Notes under the pieces: generated by a model | What the model was told of the DNA's origin: nothing | Databases searched by the model: none | Seen by the model: only the letters and a program-made list of their open reading frames with translations | From: Leptospiraceae bacterium | GTDB taxonomy: Bacteria > Spirochaetota > Leptospiria > Leptospirales > Leptospiraceae | Assembly: GCA_022402465.1 (NCBI GenBank) | Contig: JAKRSH010000034.1 | Coordinates: forward strand, 62,001 to 126,000 | DNA length: 64,000 nt | Direction: 5' to 3' | Program-made: the position numbers and the translations under genes | Shown here: piece by piece, positions 1 to 8,875 of the stretch | How the letters are laid out: each line of letters opens with the position of its first letter | Position numbering within the stretch: the first letter of the stretch is position 1

Positions 1-1
1 A

Positions 2-373
2 ATTAAAAAGGAAAAATATATCTTAGATCAACAGCCTGAAATTTATAATTATAATTTAGACCAAGGTATTTGGACCTTAAATAATCTTAGAATAAGCCAA
101 GAAAATTTATCACAATTAGAACAAACTATTCAATCGCTTCAAGTTTGGAAGGCAGATGAGTTCTACACGAAGCAGGCAGTTGATTGGAAACTCATTCCCA
201 AGATAAGCATTCAAATCGCTAATGATAAAAAGCAAATCAAACCAATTCAATTGGACTGCAAGTTTATAAATGCGAAGTCAAATTACTTATGTTTAAAAAA
301 CAATTCATTTTGGATGGAAATAGATCGTTATAGCGTAGAAGCTTTTTTAAAAATATTCGAATCTAAATCATAA
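2..373 (+). CDS. 3' end of a hypothetical protein (5' end outside window)
   Basis: An open frame runs from the left edge to a TAA at 371-373, about 123 residues, so the start lies outside the window. The visible part is hydrophilic with no membrane segment. The layout of short Trp/Tyr-rich strands (VDWKLIPKISIQI, then NNSFWMEIDRYSVEAFLKIF near the end) is reminiscent of the C-terminal part of DUF4340-type proteins found next to gliding/ABC transporter genes, but this is only a resemblance. It converges on the minus-strand gene that ends at 433. Function not assigned. Confidence 0.55.
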   Translation: MKKEKYILDQQPEIYNYNLDQGIWTLNNLRISQENLSQLEQTIQSLQVWKADEFYTKQAVDWKLIPKISIQIANDKKQIKPIQLDCKFINAKSNYLCLKNNSFWMEIDRYSVEAFLKIFESKS

Positions 374-432
374 AAAGAAACTTCTGAACTAGGAATCTGA
401 TTTTTTTTAGTAAAATACAAAGTCAATAGAAG

Positions 433-1050
433 CTATTGCCAAGTACTAGAATTCAATCCTTCCCAAGAAATTTCAACACTTGCTATAGTTGAATCTTCAT
501 GATTTCGAATTTGAAAGTTTTCTAATCGACTATTCATTGATTTTAAAAGCAAGACAACTAATGCAATTCCAATTCCTTCCCCTTCCGAATCATCGGCTCG
601 TTCTAAATAGTATTCCATTATATCATTGTAATTCTGAGAATGTAGAATAGATGAACGGATTTTATTCATCTCATTATTAACCATAGTTTGGTTGTTTTTT
701 ACAGATATATAAATTCCCATATCATTATCATATAGATTGATCTCGACATAGAAATTTTTTTGAATTGCAGCTTCTTTGTAATCTGGAAGTCTTCCATGCA
801 AAACTTTGCTCTTATACATCCGCACACCTAATTCATAATCGGAAGGATGTGATATATCTGCCTTGATTTCTTGAAAGAAAAGTCTTTTCAAATTTGCCTT
901 AATTCCATTCAGCAACAAATCTTTCGATAGAGTAAAGATAGTAGATGTAAATGATTCTAAATTTTTTTGTTTTAGAATAGAAAGGATTGCATCATATATT
1001 TCATTATTCTCTTCGGGATCCCATAAGTGATAACGAAATGTGTAATTCAT
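433..1050 (-). CDS. ATP-binding (HATPase_c-like) protein
   Basis: This 205-residue soluble protein looks like an isolated GHKL/HATPase_c domain, as in anti-sigma kinases or kinase C-termini. An N-box-like helix with DLLLNGIKANLKR lies around residues 44-56 and a G-rich ATP-lid segment (EGEGIGIALVVLLLKSM) around residues 156-172. I see no HisKA phosphoacceptor or receiver domain. Its start overlaps by one base the stop of the upstream acyltransferase gene (TAATG arrangement), so the two are probably translationally coupled. A regulatory kinase or anti-sigma-like role is inferred from the fold only. Confidence 0.6.
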   Translation of the reverse strand: MNYTFRYHLWDPEENNEIYDAILSILKQKNLESFTSTIFTLSKDLLLNGIKANLKRLFFQEIKADISHPSDYELGVRMYKSKVLHGRLPDYKEAAIQKNFYVEINLYDNDMGIYISVKNNQTMVNNEMNKIRSSILHSQNYNDIMEYYLERADDSEGEGIGIALVVLLLKSMNSRLENFQIRNHEDSTIASVEISWEGLNSSTWQ

Positions 1051-2300
1051 TAAAATCTATGATCTGAACTAAAAATTTCCTTGGCTAGAGATTTTTCTTC
1101 ATTCAATAAATTTTCTAATTTATTTCTTAAATTTTGTGTTGTATCTTGAACAAGTTTCTTTTTGTCTTTTTTATAACTATCATAAAGAGTATTCACTAAA
1201 ATAGGAGTGCTGATACGAATTTTAGCAAGATGAGGTCGCATTTTGGTTTCTCCTAGAATTTCTTGTTCGTATCGATACAACCATTCATAAAGCCTTTCCG
1301 ATGAAGGAAGTTCTTTGATGTAGTCAATTTGCATAGTGATAAAATCATAAGCTTTTTGCGCGGCCTTGCGAGCCCATTTTGCAACTTCTTTACTAGGCAC
1401 TTTATCTTTTACATTCTCTAAATCTAAAGTAGCAAGTTCAAGAAAAGAAAGTACTTTTCTTAGTTTTACAATTGCATTCTCTGTCGGATCATATTTGGGT
1501 AATTCAATTTTTTTTGCAATGTTATCAAGAATGGTATGGCGGATTTTTCCCATTCGATAATTAAAATCTTCTGGATTTTCAATTTCAATTCCATATTCTC
1601 TTTCTTCTTTTTCTAGCAATCTTCGCCCAATTGAAAGAAACCTTTCTACTATAGTTTTACCCGTTTTGGATATTCCCATCTTGTTTTCTAGAATTGTAAG
1701 GGAGGCATCTAAATCTTTTTTCATGATATCTTCTTTCGCGTTCATTTTGTATTTTATAAACACTGGTAAAATATAGACTTGTGCATTTGGATCTTTCTTA
1801 ATGGAATCTTCTAGTCCCCAGAATCCTAATTGGGCAACTCCAGGTTGAAATGGTAGCAAGGTATCGTTCAAACCAGAAGTTGGCTCCCCTTCAGGAAAAA
1901 GAACCAACTTACCTTCTGGAGCAGAGATAATTTCTCGAGTTGCTTTTAAGGAATCTTTATCATTTGTTCCAGCAATAACAGAGTAGGCACCTATAGCTTG
2001 TATGAAATCACCGACAAATCCACCACCCCAATCAAAAACTTCACGGGATGCCATATAGTGAAAGCGGGAAGACATAATATTTGCGAGAGTATAAACAACA
2101 GGAGGCTCCTGAGTGGTGGGGTGATTGGATACTATGATAACTCTATGCTTTCTAAGTGATTTGATCGTCTTCTTATCTTCCTCAGAAATTTCAACTCCAT
2201 CAATATTGTGCACTGCTTTCAGTAGAAAAGGTAGCGAAAAATCTGTGAGCCAGAGCAAAGGGTAGTTGAATTTAGGAGGGATGAATGATTTAGTTGACAT
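1050..2300 (-). CDS. PlsC-family 1-acylglycerol-3-phosphate acyltransferase-like protein
   Basis: A 416-residue protein with the glycerolipid acyltransferase signature in its N-terminal half: VIIVSNHPTTQEPP (motif I, near residue 55) and LVLFPEGEPTSGLN (motif III, near residue 132). The family transfers an acyl chain to lysophosphatidic acid or a related lipid at the inner membrane. Motif I reads HPTTQE, so the canonical Asp of HX4D is Glu here. The C-terminal 200 residues are helical, charged and not part of the core domain. It is the first gene of a two-gene minus-strand unit and is divergent from the LmtA-like gene, so a role in envelope lipid synthesis is plausible. Confidence 0.75.
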   Translation of the reverse strand: MSTKSFIPPKFNYPLLWLTDFSLPFLLKAVHNIDGVEISEEDKKTIKSLRKHRVIIVSNHPTTQEPPVVYTLANIMSSRFHYMASREVFDWGGGFVGDFIQAIGAYSVIAGTNDKDSLKATREIISAPEGKLVLFPEGEPTSGLNDTLLPFQPGVAQLGFWGLEDSIKKDPNAQVYILPVFIKYKMNAKEDIMKKDLDASLTILENKMGISKTGKTIVERFLSIGRRLLEKEEREYGIEIENPEDFNYRMGKIRHTILDNIAKKIELPKYDPTENAIVKLRKVLSFLELATLDLENVKDKVPSKEVAKWARKAAQKAYDFITMQIDYIKELPSSERLYEWLYRYEQEILGETKMRPHLAKIRISTPILVNTLYDSYKKDKKKLVQDTTQNLRNKLENLLNEEKSLAKEIFSSDHRF

Positions 2301-2353
2301 AGGTGGAATTTATTTTCGCAAAGCTTATGAATCAAGGAAATTTTTAAAATAAT

Positions 2354-3115
2354 ATGGCATTAATCGAAGAATTTGACAAACAAGGAAACTTTCTCTTTCG
2401 ATGGAGAACCTACGTTCCTGGAGTAATACTAATTAGCTCTCTGTTCCTATTGCCGAAGGTCTACTATTGGGGAGAAAGCTATTCTACAAATTTAATCTAT
2501 ACTTCAATTTGTCTTCTGATAAGCTTAGCTGGGCTTGCTGTTCGTTGCATAACAATTGGTTACACTCCAGCTAGGACCTCAGGTAGAAATACTAAAGAAC
2601 AGGTAGCAGATGTAGTCAACCAAACCGGAATCTATTCCACCGTCCGCCATCCTTTGTATTTAGGAAATTTCCTGATGTATCTAGGTGTGGTTGCTCTTCT
2701 CAAATCTCTGTTATTCGCCGCTATCTTCATTTTATTCTTTTATTTATACTATGAGAGAATCATGTTTGCTGAAGAATTTTTTCTTAGAGGCAAATTCAAA
2801 GATGCCTATTTGAAATGGGCGAATATTACTCCAGCCTTTATCCCAAGTTTCAAAAATTACAAACCTGCCAATTTGAATTTCTCATTCAAAAATATTCTAA
2901 AAAGAGAATATCCTGGATTGTATGGCATCATTGTAATTTTTACAATTTTTGATATTGCAATTCTATATTTCAATGAACAAGGTAGATTTGCATTAGGTTT
3001 TCTAGAAGCCTTAAGACTTGAACAGATTGTATTCTTTGGAGCTGGTTCACTTTTCTATATTTTGGTGAGAATTATCGTGAAAACCACTAAGATTCTTCAT
3101 GTCGAAGGAAGATGA
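2354..3115 (+). CDS. lmtA: Membrane methyltransferase, LmtA-like (lipid A 1-phosphate methyltransferase)
   Basis: A polytopic protein of 253 residues from the isoprenylcysteine carboxyl methyltransferase / phospholipid methyltransferase superfamily. Four to six hydrophobic segments flank the family core GIYSTVRHPLYLGNFLMYLG around residues 93-112, which forms the S-adenosylmethionine site, with the typical downstream Glu-rich stretch (YYERIMFAEEFFL). In Leptospira a member of this superfamily, LmtA, methylates the 1-phosphate of lipid A. The conserved GYTPARTSGRNT segment and length fit that enzyme, but another membrane methyltransferase cannot be excluded. It overlaps the next gene by 17 bases on the same strand. 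Confidence 0.65.
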   Translation: MALIEEFDKQGNFLFRWRTYVPGVILISSLFLLPKVYYWGESYSTNLIYTSICLLISLAGLAVRCITIGYTPARTSGRNTKEQVADVVNQTGIYSTVRHPLYLGNFLMYLGVVALLKSLLFAAIFILFFYLYYERIMFAEEFFLRGKFKDAYLKWANITPAFIPSFKNYKPANLNFSFKNILKREYPGLYGIIVIFTIFDIAILYFNEQGRFALGFLEALRLEQIVFFGAGSLFYILVRIIVKTTKILHVEGR

Positions 3116-4142
3116 TAGACTTGTATTAAAATTTATCCAAGACCTGAAATGGGTCTTGGAATCACCCAGCCTTCTTTCGAATTCTTTTTTCCCTTCAGAC
3201 ACAATAAATCTTAATCTTCATTCTGAACTCTTTGTTCGACTAAGAAATTATTTTTTGCCTAAGTGTAAGGCTTTAGATTTTTCCTTCAACGAAATCCTAA
3301 GCTTTCTTTTAGCTCGTTCTACCAATCGATTGGGGAAATACTATGAATTTCTCCTAGAGTTTTTATTTATAAAATTTCCTGAAATTGATCTAATTCAGAA
3401 AGGACTTCCTCTCAGAGAAGACCATTCTAAAACAATAGGTGAATTTGATTTCATACTATTTGATAGAATGCAAAATAAAATGATTCACCTTGAAGTAGCG
3501 GTAAAATTTTATCTTAAGCTTTATAAAGAAAATGAACCTAAATCGTATATAGGTCCAAGCTTTAATGATAGATTAGACAAAAAAATGTCCAAGCTAGTGA
3601 AACAAACAAGGCTTTCTGAATTGAAGCCAGCGAAAACACTCCTAAAGTCAGTGGTATTGGAATGGCATTTGAATAATAGTAAGGACTTGATTCAGGAAGT
3701 TGAAGGGACTGAAACATCGCATAAAAAGATTCAAAATAATAAGTTTCAAGTAGGTCATAATTTCCAAGCTCAAGATCTAGATGAACTTTCAATCCAAAAG
3801 GTAGCTCTTATCCAAGGGAGACTTTTTTATCCTTATTTAGGTGACAAAATGTACCCAGAGAGCTTAAACCCTGAGCACAATAAATCATTTTTTATTACAT
3901 TAGATCAAATTTCCACTCAAAGAAAATTCCTTAGAAAATTTCTCATTTTACCAAGGCTAGATTGGCTCTCTCCACCCTCTTCCTGGTTGTGGTCTCAAGC
4001 TTATTACTTTCGGACTTTTGAAAAACTTTTATCCCAACAAATGCAGAAATTCAATACATCCATCTACGTTCTTAGCAAAGATTTAAATTCTAAAGTCCAA
4101 AGTTTTTTTGTTCTCCCGGATTCCATACCCCCTCCTCCGTAA
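3099..4142 (+). CDS. DUF1853 family protein
   Basis: A 347-residue soluble protein matching the DUF1853 pattern. Around residues 112-132 it has GEFDFILFDRMQNKMIHLEVAVKFYL, that is a D...E-x-A-x-K arrangement resembling a PD-(D/E)XK nuclease core, preceded by an EFLLEFLF helix. The family has no established function. It overlaps the LmtA-like gene upstream (start at 3099, inside that gene) and its 3' end runs 53 bases into the convergent mtnA gene. The name rests on motif recognition. Confidence 0.6.
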   Translation: MSKEDDRLVLKFIQDLKWVLESPSLLSNSFFPSDTINLNLHSELFVRLRNYFLPKCKALDFSFNEILSFLLARSTNRLGKYYEFLLEFLFIKFPEIDLIQKGLPLREDHSKTIGEFDFILFDRMQNKMIHLEVAVKFYLKLYKENEPKSYIGPSFNDRLDKKMSKLVKQTRLSELKPAKTLLKSVVLEWHLNNSKDLIQEVEGTETSHKKIQNNKFQVGHNFQAQDLDELSIQKVALIQGRLFYPYLGDKMYPESLNPEHNKSFFITLDQISTQRKFLRKFLILPRLDWLSPPSSWLWSQAYYFRTFEKLLSQQMQKFNTSIYVLSKDLNSKVQSFFVLPDSIPPPP

Positions 4143-5166
4143 TGATCTTAGTGATATATTGAGCAGGAGTTATATCAAAAGAAGGATTCAAAGCCTTAGC
4201 ATCCTTGGGAGCTATGACACCTTCACCAAGAAAACTCCTTCCTTCTGTATTTTTTAGAAAACTTAAATTTGTTACTTCTTTAGGATCTCTCATTTCAATA
4301 TGGATTTCTGATCCTGATTTAATATTAAAATCAAAACTATCCTTAGTTCCCGCAACATAGAAGGGTACATTTGCATCCTTTGCTATTATGGCAAGTCCTC
4401 GAGTTCCTATCTTATTAGCAGTATCACCGTTAGACGCAATTCTGTCACAGCCTACAATTACAGCATCAATTTTTCTATCATTCATAAGCCATGCAGACAT
4501 TCCATCAGTAATGATATAGCATTCTATTCCTTCTTCTTGCATTTCGAAAGCTGTAAGACGAGATCCTTGTAAGTAAGGTCTTGTTTCATCTGCATAGACA
4601 GTCAGTTCGAAGCCAGCATCTCGTAAGCTTCGTATTATACCTAGTGCTGTTCCATGTCCTGCTGTTGCTAGAGAGCCAGTGTTACAATGAGTGAGAATGT
4701 TGAGTTTCATTTGAGATTTTGCAAATAGAGAAAGTGCATTCTGTCCTATTTTTTCATTGGCAAGTCTATCTCTTTCTTTTTCTCCAATGGCAAAATTCTC
4801 ACAGGCTAAAAGAAACTTTGGATAATCCATCTGTTTTGCAATAAATTCTTGTATCTTATATTTGAAATCAAGGATCATGCGTGATAAATTCACGGCAGTG
4901 GGTCGAGATGCTAATAATTTAGCGAACATTTCGTCCACGATCTCTTTCTTCGGAATCAAGTTCAATTTCCCTATTTCCATTACAATTCCAAAGGCTCCTG
5001 AAATTGCTATGGCTGGGGCACCTCGAACGACCATTTCACGAATTGCATAAATGGTAGAATCTAAGTCATCTGCGATATAGTAGGTTTTCTGAGAAGGAAT
5101 CAATCTTTGGTCAAGAAGGTGACATTTAAATTCCTTCCACTGTATGGGTTCAAGTTTAGAGGACAT
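4090..5166 (-). CDS. mtnA: S-methyl-5-thioribose-1-phosphate isomerase
   Basis: MtnA converts 5-methylthioribose-1-phosphate to 5-methylthioribulose-1-phosphate in the methionine salvage pathway. The 358-residue protein has the family length and signatures: EMVVRGAPAIAISGAFG near residue 45, LTHCNTGSLATAGHGTALG around 158 (catalytic Cys in HCNTG), ADETRPYLQGSRLTAFE around 192, and VGCDRIASNGDTANKIGT around 238 (catalytic Asp). It resembles eIF2B alpha-type proteins, but the HCNTG and GCDRI motifs support the isomerase. Upstream is the phasin-like gene in divergent orientation; the 3' end overlaps the DUF1853 gene. Confidence 0.93.
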   Translation of the reverse strand: MSSKLEPIQWKEFKCHLLDQRLIPSQKTYYIADDLDSTIYAIREMVVRGAPAIAISGAFGIVMEIGKLNLIPKKEIVDEMFAKLLASRPTAVNLSRMILDFKYKIQEFIAKQMDYPKFLLACENFAIGEKERDRLANEKIGQNALSLFAKSQMKLNILTHCNTGSLATAGHGTALGIIRSLRDAGFELTVYADETRPYLQGSRLTAFEMQEEGIECYIITDGMSAWLMNDRKIDAVIVGCDRIASNGDTANKIGTRGLAIIAKDANVPFYVAGTKDSFDFNIKSGSEIHIEMRDPKEVTNLSFLKNTEGRSFLGEGVIAPKDAKALNPSFDITPAQYITKIITEEGVWNPGEQKNFGL

Positions 5167-5267
5167 AATACTGAGTGTAAATCAGCTAAGGAAAAGTATA
5201 AAAAAAAACTATCTTGGTTTAAAAAAAGACGTGCAAGGTTTCTTGAGGTACTTAAACTAAGGTCATA

Positions 5268-5284
5268 TTTGTGCGTTGCACAAA
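5268..5284. promoter_or_regulatory. Palindromic operator candidate upstream of the phasin-like gene
   Basis: The perfect inverted repeat TTTGTGC-GTT-GCACAAA (7-base arms, 3-base centre) ends 22 bases before the ATG of the phasin-like gene. Its core TGC-N3-GCA resembles the TGC-rich dyads bound by PhaR-type repressors of polyhydroxyalkanoate granule genes, and a phaR homologue lies in this window at 42809. The link is inference from motif similarity. Confidence 0.45.
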
Positions 5285-5306
5285 AGACGAAAAAGGAGTA
5301 AAAAAA

Positions 5307-5525
5307 ATGGAAAAAGAAATTAAAGACGGTTTGAATTTTGTATTAGGTGCTGTTTCTAAAGTGAAAGAAGAATTTGATGGTGGTTTCCAAGGAATCCAAT
5401 CAAACTTCCAAAGCTTAATTGAAAAAGGTGCACAAGACACTAGCGAGTTATCTGTAAATATCAGAAAATATGCTCAAGAAGGCATCAACTACATTCAAAC
5501 AATTCTACCTAAAGAATCTAAGTAA
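5307..5525 (+). CDS. Small phasin-like protein
   Basis: A 72-residue helical, amphipathic protein without a signal peptide. It resembles the phasin-related small proteins that coat polyhydroxyalkanoate granules: repeated KVKEEFDGGFQGIQSNFQ and IEKGAQDTSELSVNIRKYAQ heptad-like stretches, ending in KESK. The ATG at 5307 is chosen because AAAGGAG lies just upstream; an in-frame upstream start at 5271 would sit inside the palindrome. It has its own intergenic promoter region divergent from mtnA. Its stop overlaps the end of the convergent Cys-rich gene by a few bases. Function is inferred from composition. Confidence 0.6.
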   Translation: MEKEIKDGLNFVLGAVSKVKEEFDGGFQGIQSNFQSLIEKGAQDTSELSVNIRKYAQEGINYIQTILPKESK

Positions 5526-6222
5526 TTAGATTTTCTAACCAGTTGAGGCTAGGTGAGTTCTTCTTAAGGAACTTACTTAGCTTTTTTATTAAACTTTCCG
5601 CAGTCTCTGTTTCCAAAGATACTATTTCAAAAGAAGTCCTTTGGTCGGCTATGCCTCGAAATCTAAGATATTCATGCAGAAAGCCAAGAACAAACTCACG
5701 GTGTTTTCCAAAAAGCCAATCCTTGGGATATTTTAATTTGGTAAATAAAAGTTCTAAGCAAGTTGTGATTTCATGATTTGCTGCAAGTTGTGAGTAATCC
5801 AAAGAATTTGATGATAATTCTTGGAAGACACTTTTCCATTGTGCCGAATCTGGATTTTCTCTATTGCGACATTGGTAGCCTAGACAGATAGAACTTCCAT
5901 AAAATGAGTAATTTTGGCTGAGAGGATTTCCTGTCCTACTTGGATGAATCATACAACCCATCTTATAGCCTCCATCTAAGTAACCAAGAAAGGGGCAATT
6001 GTAGGTGCTTTCATCTTTTTTGGAAATTTGCTTTTCCTTTGCCTCTCTGGATTGTCTGTAAGCTGGAAGGGAATGAGAAATTTTGAAATCAACAGTATTC
6101 TGAAATTCTTCTGTCCTTTGAAAGAGCAGTAGGGTGATTTCTTTTCTTGTTAGATTCAGATTAAAAACTCCACAGCAAGAACCGCAAGAAACTGATCCAT
6201 TATCTGGGTAGCATAAACTCAT
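5518..6222 (-). CDS. Hypothetical Cys-cluster protein
   Basis: A 234-residue protein with an N-terminal CGSCCGVFNL cluster (residues 13-22), plus CPFL near 84, GCMIHPSR near 97 and ICLGYQC near 120. This recalls metal- or Fe-S-binding YkgJ-type proteins (CxxCC plus later Cys), but the remainder is unlike them. There is no signal peptide or membrane segment. It lies 11 bases downstream of the CHAT protease gene on the same strand and could be the fourth gene of that operon. Function not assigned. Confidence 0.6.
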   Translation of the reverse strand: MSLCYPDNGSVSCGSCCGVFNLNLTRKEITLLLFQRTEEFQNTVDFKISHSLPAYRQSREAKEKQISKKDESTYNCPFLGYLDGGYKMGCMIHPSRTGNPLSQNYSFYGSSICLGYQCRNRENPDSAQWKSVFQELSSNSLDYSQLAANHEITTCLELLFTKLKYPKDWLFGKHREFVLGFLHEYLRFRGIADQRTSFEIVSLETETAESLIKKLSKFLKKNSPSLNWLENLIT

Positions 6223-6233
6223 AATTGTGAAAT

Positions 6234-8063
6234 CTAAGTTGTCGTTTTATTCTTATAATCTATGATCTGATAACCTGGAAAGGAAAGAGCAAGTTCTCCT
6301 TTCTCTTGGTTGTCTATGATATTTGCATGGTAGGGTATCATGATTTTTTTCTTTTCATTGTAAACCACAAGATTGCCTCGGAATTTTTCAATTTGTTCTC
6401 CCACATAATCTTGTTTAACAAGGGGAGCTGTAATCAAAGAAGATTGAGGCTTCATACCTCGGAAGAAATAATGGTAGTTCGAATTTTCTGATACAAGGAA
6501 AATATTGATTTTCTCAAATTCTTCTAATTCAACTAAAAGATTTTCATAAAAATATTGGTAAGTGATAAGATAGGAATCACGAGAACTCTCATCAATTTTT
6601 CCTTCTTTGTACATCAAGGTCCAATTTAATAATTTACGTATAACATCATGATTGGAATTTAAAATATCAATGATAGATTCAACATGGGGAGTTATTTTTA
6701 ATTTTTTGAAATCCCAAAGGCAGGCAAGGATCAATTCCCACCACTTAGAAATAGGAATAGAATCGTCTTGGTTCTCTGGAAATTTCTTTCCAAGACTATG
6801 GTATTTATGATCACTGAATACTATAGATCCAAGAACCTTGGAAAATTCCTCAAAGCACTGAATCAATTTCTCCATCTGAAGTTCCGTTGGCTGATTTTCC
6901 TTTTGAGAATTAAGAAAATTTACATAAGATAGTGCAATTGGTGTAGGATAAAAATTCATCACAAAAGATGGATTGATAATCTTTTGGGCTGCTGGATCGT
7001 TCTCCGGATCAAGTAAGATTGTAAAATCAGGATTGCCATAAAGTGAATAGTTAGCCCATGTTAAATCATTTGGGTCATAATTTCGTCTAGCATATTCACG
7101 TGTCATAAATAAAGACTCTCCAACCGTCTTATCGCTGAAGAGGTAAGAATAAAAACGAATTGTAAAATCTATCGTGTTCTGGTTGTCTAAGATTTCCCAA
7201 TTTGTTCCTATGAATGTTTTGATTCCTGACATGAGAAAAGAACCAGCAAAATTATTCATAATATTGGTATTTATACTCTTGCTAACTTGTGTTGAAGAAA
7301 GGCATGAATTGCTAAAGACGATATCTGTAGAAATACCTGAATTCTTAATCTCACGCGCCTTTAGAATTTTGCCATCTGCAAGAAGCCAGCCATTTTCTAA
7401 AGGATCATCAGAAAAGTAAAGATGACCGGAGTAATGGATAATATTTTTGTCCTTGATTAAAGATAAGAGCTTAAGCTTTGTTATATGCTTTCCGCCTATG
7501 AACTCCATTTCTAATCTTGATGAAGATACTTTCTCCGAAAGGATTCTAAAAAGTTCTTCTCCTTCCCTCTGAGCCCATACCAAATCCTCTGTTGGATCTG
7601 CAATAATCAGCATCTTCAGTTTTTCTTTACCGTGGTTAGGCTTCACATGGAAGCCTCCCCTTATTGTTTTTCCTATATGGAACTTATCTGCAAGAAAGCA
7701 ATTTCCATCATGTAAAACTTCCCAAGGAATTAAGGCAAGTCTTGGATCTATATTGAAATGTATACTTTTGTCCGTTGCCAATCTTAGTCTTTCAACAATT
7801 TCAGAAGGAAAAAATTGGTGAAAGAATGTCTGACCCAGAGTCTTGAGCTCACTAAGAATATCTGTATTTAGTATAGTTGATTTGTTGGTTGAGTTCTGAA
7901 CAATGTTTGAAACTCTAACTAAGTTCTCAATCTCAGAAATGTATTCTAAAAGGAGATCATCATCAATGGTAGATTGTAAGTGTGATTCCCCACTGGGCGT
8001 GTTTCCATCTAGGACGTTAAATATGTTAACATTGCCGACTCTATCAATGATCAGGCTGATCAT
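6234..8063 (-). CDS. CHAT-domain (caspase-like) protein
   Basis: A 609-residue soluble protein. The CHAT peptidase domain spans about residues 85-360, starting with the hallmark [12 protein letters not shown] (109-120) and ending in FIGTNWEI (near 284). The predicted catalytic dyad is His214 in IIHYSGH and Cys254 in VFSNSCLSS, 40 residues apart as expected for a clan CD cysteine peptidase. The C-terminal 250 residues are unassigned and may bind a substrate or signal. The gene follows a middle protein (9-base gap) and a sigma factor on the same strand. By analogy with CHAT proteases that cleave partner proteins, the neighbour is a candidate substrate; that is inference. No strong ribosome binding site is visible and the start codon lies in a hairpin. 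Confidence 0.85.
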   Translation of the reverse strand: MISLIIDRVGNVNIFNVLDGNTPSGESHLQSTIDDDLLLEYISEIENLVRVSNIVQNSTNKSTILNTDILSELKTLGQTFFHQFFPSEIVERLRLATDKSIHFNIDPRLALIPWEVLHDGNCFLADKFHIGKTIRGGFHVKPNHGKEKLKMLIIADPTEDLVWAQREGEELFRILSEKVSSSRLEMEFIGGKHITKLKLLSLIKDKNIIHYSGHLYFSDDPLENGWLLADGKILKAREIKNSGISTDIVFSNSCLSSTQVSKSINTNIMNNFAGSFLMSGIKTFIGTNWEILDNQNTIDFTIRFYSYLFSDKTVGESLFMTREYARRNYDPNDLTWANYSLYGNPDFTILLDPENDPAAQKIINPSFVMNFYPTPIALSYVNFLNSQKENQPTELQMEKLIQCFEEFSKVLGSIVFSDHKYHSLGKKFPENQDDSIPISKWWELILACLWDFKKLKITPHVESIIDILNSNHDVIRKLLNWTLMYKEGKIDESSRDSYLITYQYFYENLLVELEEFEKINIFLVSENSNYHYFFRGMKPQSSLITAPLVKQDYVGEQIEKFRGNLVVYNEKKKIMIPYHANIIDNQEKGELALSFPGYQIIDYKNKTTT

Positions 8064-8065
8064 TG
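8045..8065 (-). promoter_or_regulatory. Inverted repeat enclosing the CHAT gene start codon
   Basis: Ten-base perfect arms (CAATGATCAG and its complement) with a one-base centre cover the ATG at 8061-8063. As RNA this can form an 8-bp stem CAAUGAUC/GAUCAUUG closing a five-base loop, with the start codon inside the stem. Because the previous gene stops only 9 bases upstream, translation of that gene would be expected to open the hairpin, giving translational coupling. Confidence 0.5.
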
Positions 8066-8072
8066 GTAAAAA

Positions 8073-8834
8073 TTAATCTACAATGAGATACAAGTCAACT
8101 AATTTATTTGAAGCGGAACCTAGAAATTCAACTGTATATTCTCCTTCTTTCAAGCCAGAGAAATTTACAATGCCATCAGAATTCAATCGATTGGACAAAA
8201 TGAACCTATTTTCTTTGCGAAGAATTACTTGTTTGTATGTTTCAATAGAATCATTTTGATCGATTTTAATACTCAGGAAAACTTCTTCTGGAGTTTCTCT
8301 AACCATTTGGTAAAAGAATTTCTGCCCATTTTGGATGGTTTCTTCGAATACCACATGGCTTGCTGAATTTTCTGTAACAGGATTCAGAGTGCCTAGTGAG
8401 GATCGGATGTCTGGAGAGAGTGAAAGTCTTGGTGTTAGAGTTAAATCATCTTTTAAAGATTCAAAAACCTGAATTCCCATTTGAGAAAGTCTTACCAAGA
8501 GCGTTTGTTTTCTTTGAGGCTTTTCTAAATTCTTTTCTGTATAACGAAGTAGAAAATCGGGAACCTTGGCTTTGTTACCAGCTTGCAATTGTAATTCGGC
8601 CTTAGCTACATCTAGATCTGCTTGGAATTCCTCTAGTTCTTTGGATGATAAATTGAGGGAGGGAGAGATAGAATTCATTTTGGAAAGTGTTAAAATTACT
8701 TCAACCTTGGAAATTGTATGGAAAATAGAATCATTGTCTAAGGCATCATCAAAGACTTGCTGATCGTTTTCAAAATACCTTTCAATTGCGTCATCTGGAG
8801 TTGATGGGTTGGTATCGTTTTTCTTTGATGGCAT
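8073..8834 (-). CDS. Hypothetical protein between sigma factor and CHAT protease
   Basis: A 253-residue acidic soluble protein with no membrane segment and no recognised family. The N-terminal 120 residues are helical (DDAIERYFENDQQVFDDALD, then a Leu-rich EELEEFQADLDVAKAEL-like region and VPDFLLRYTEKNL). The C-terminal 100 residues look like a beta-sandwich (KFFYQMVRETPEEVFLSIKI, FSGLKEGEYTVEFLGS). The start is supported by GGAG ahead of the ATG. Sitting between a sigma gene (41 bases away) and a CHAT protease gene (9 bases), it is a candidate cytoplasmic anti-sigma factor and/or protease substrate, by analogy with Csx30. No sequence similarity to Csx30 was demonstrated. Confidence 0.6.
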   Translation of the reverse strand: MPSKKNDTNPSTPDDAIERYFENDQQVFDDALDNDSIFHTISKVEVILTLSKMNSISPSLNLSSKELEEFQADLDVAKAELQLQAGNKAKVPDFLLRYTEKNLEKPQRKQTLLVRLSQMGIQVFESLKDDLTLTPRLSLSPDIRSSLGTLNPVTENSASHVVFEETIQNGQKFFYQMVRETPEEVFLSIKIDQNDSIETYKQVILRKENRFILSNRLNSDGIVNFSGLKEGEYTVEFLGSASNKLVDLYLIVD

Positions 8835-8875
8835 ATCCTAGCTCCTCGCTCTTTGAAAATCTGACGACAAGTTAT

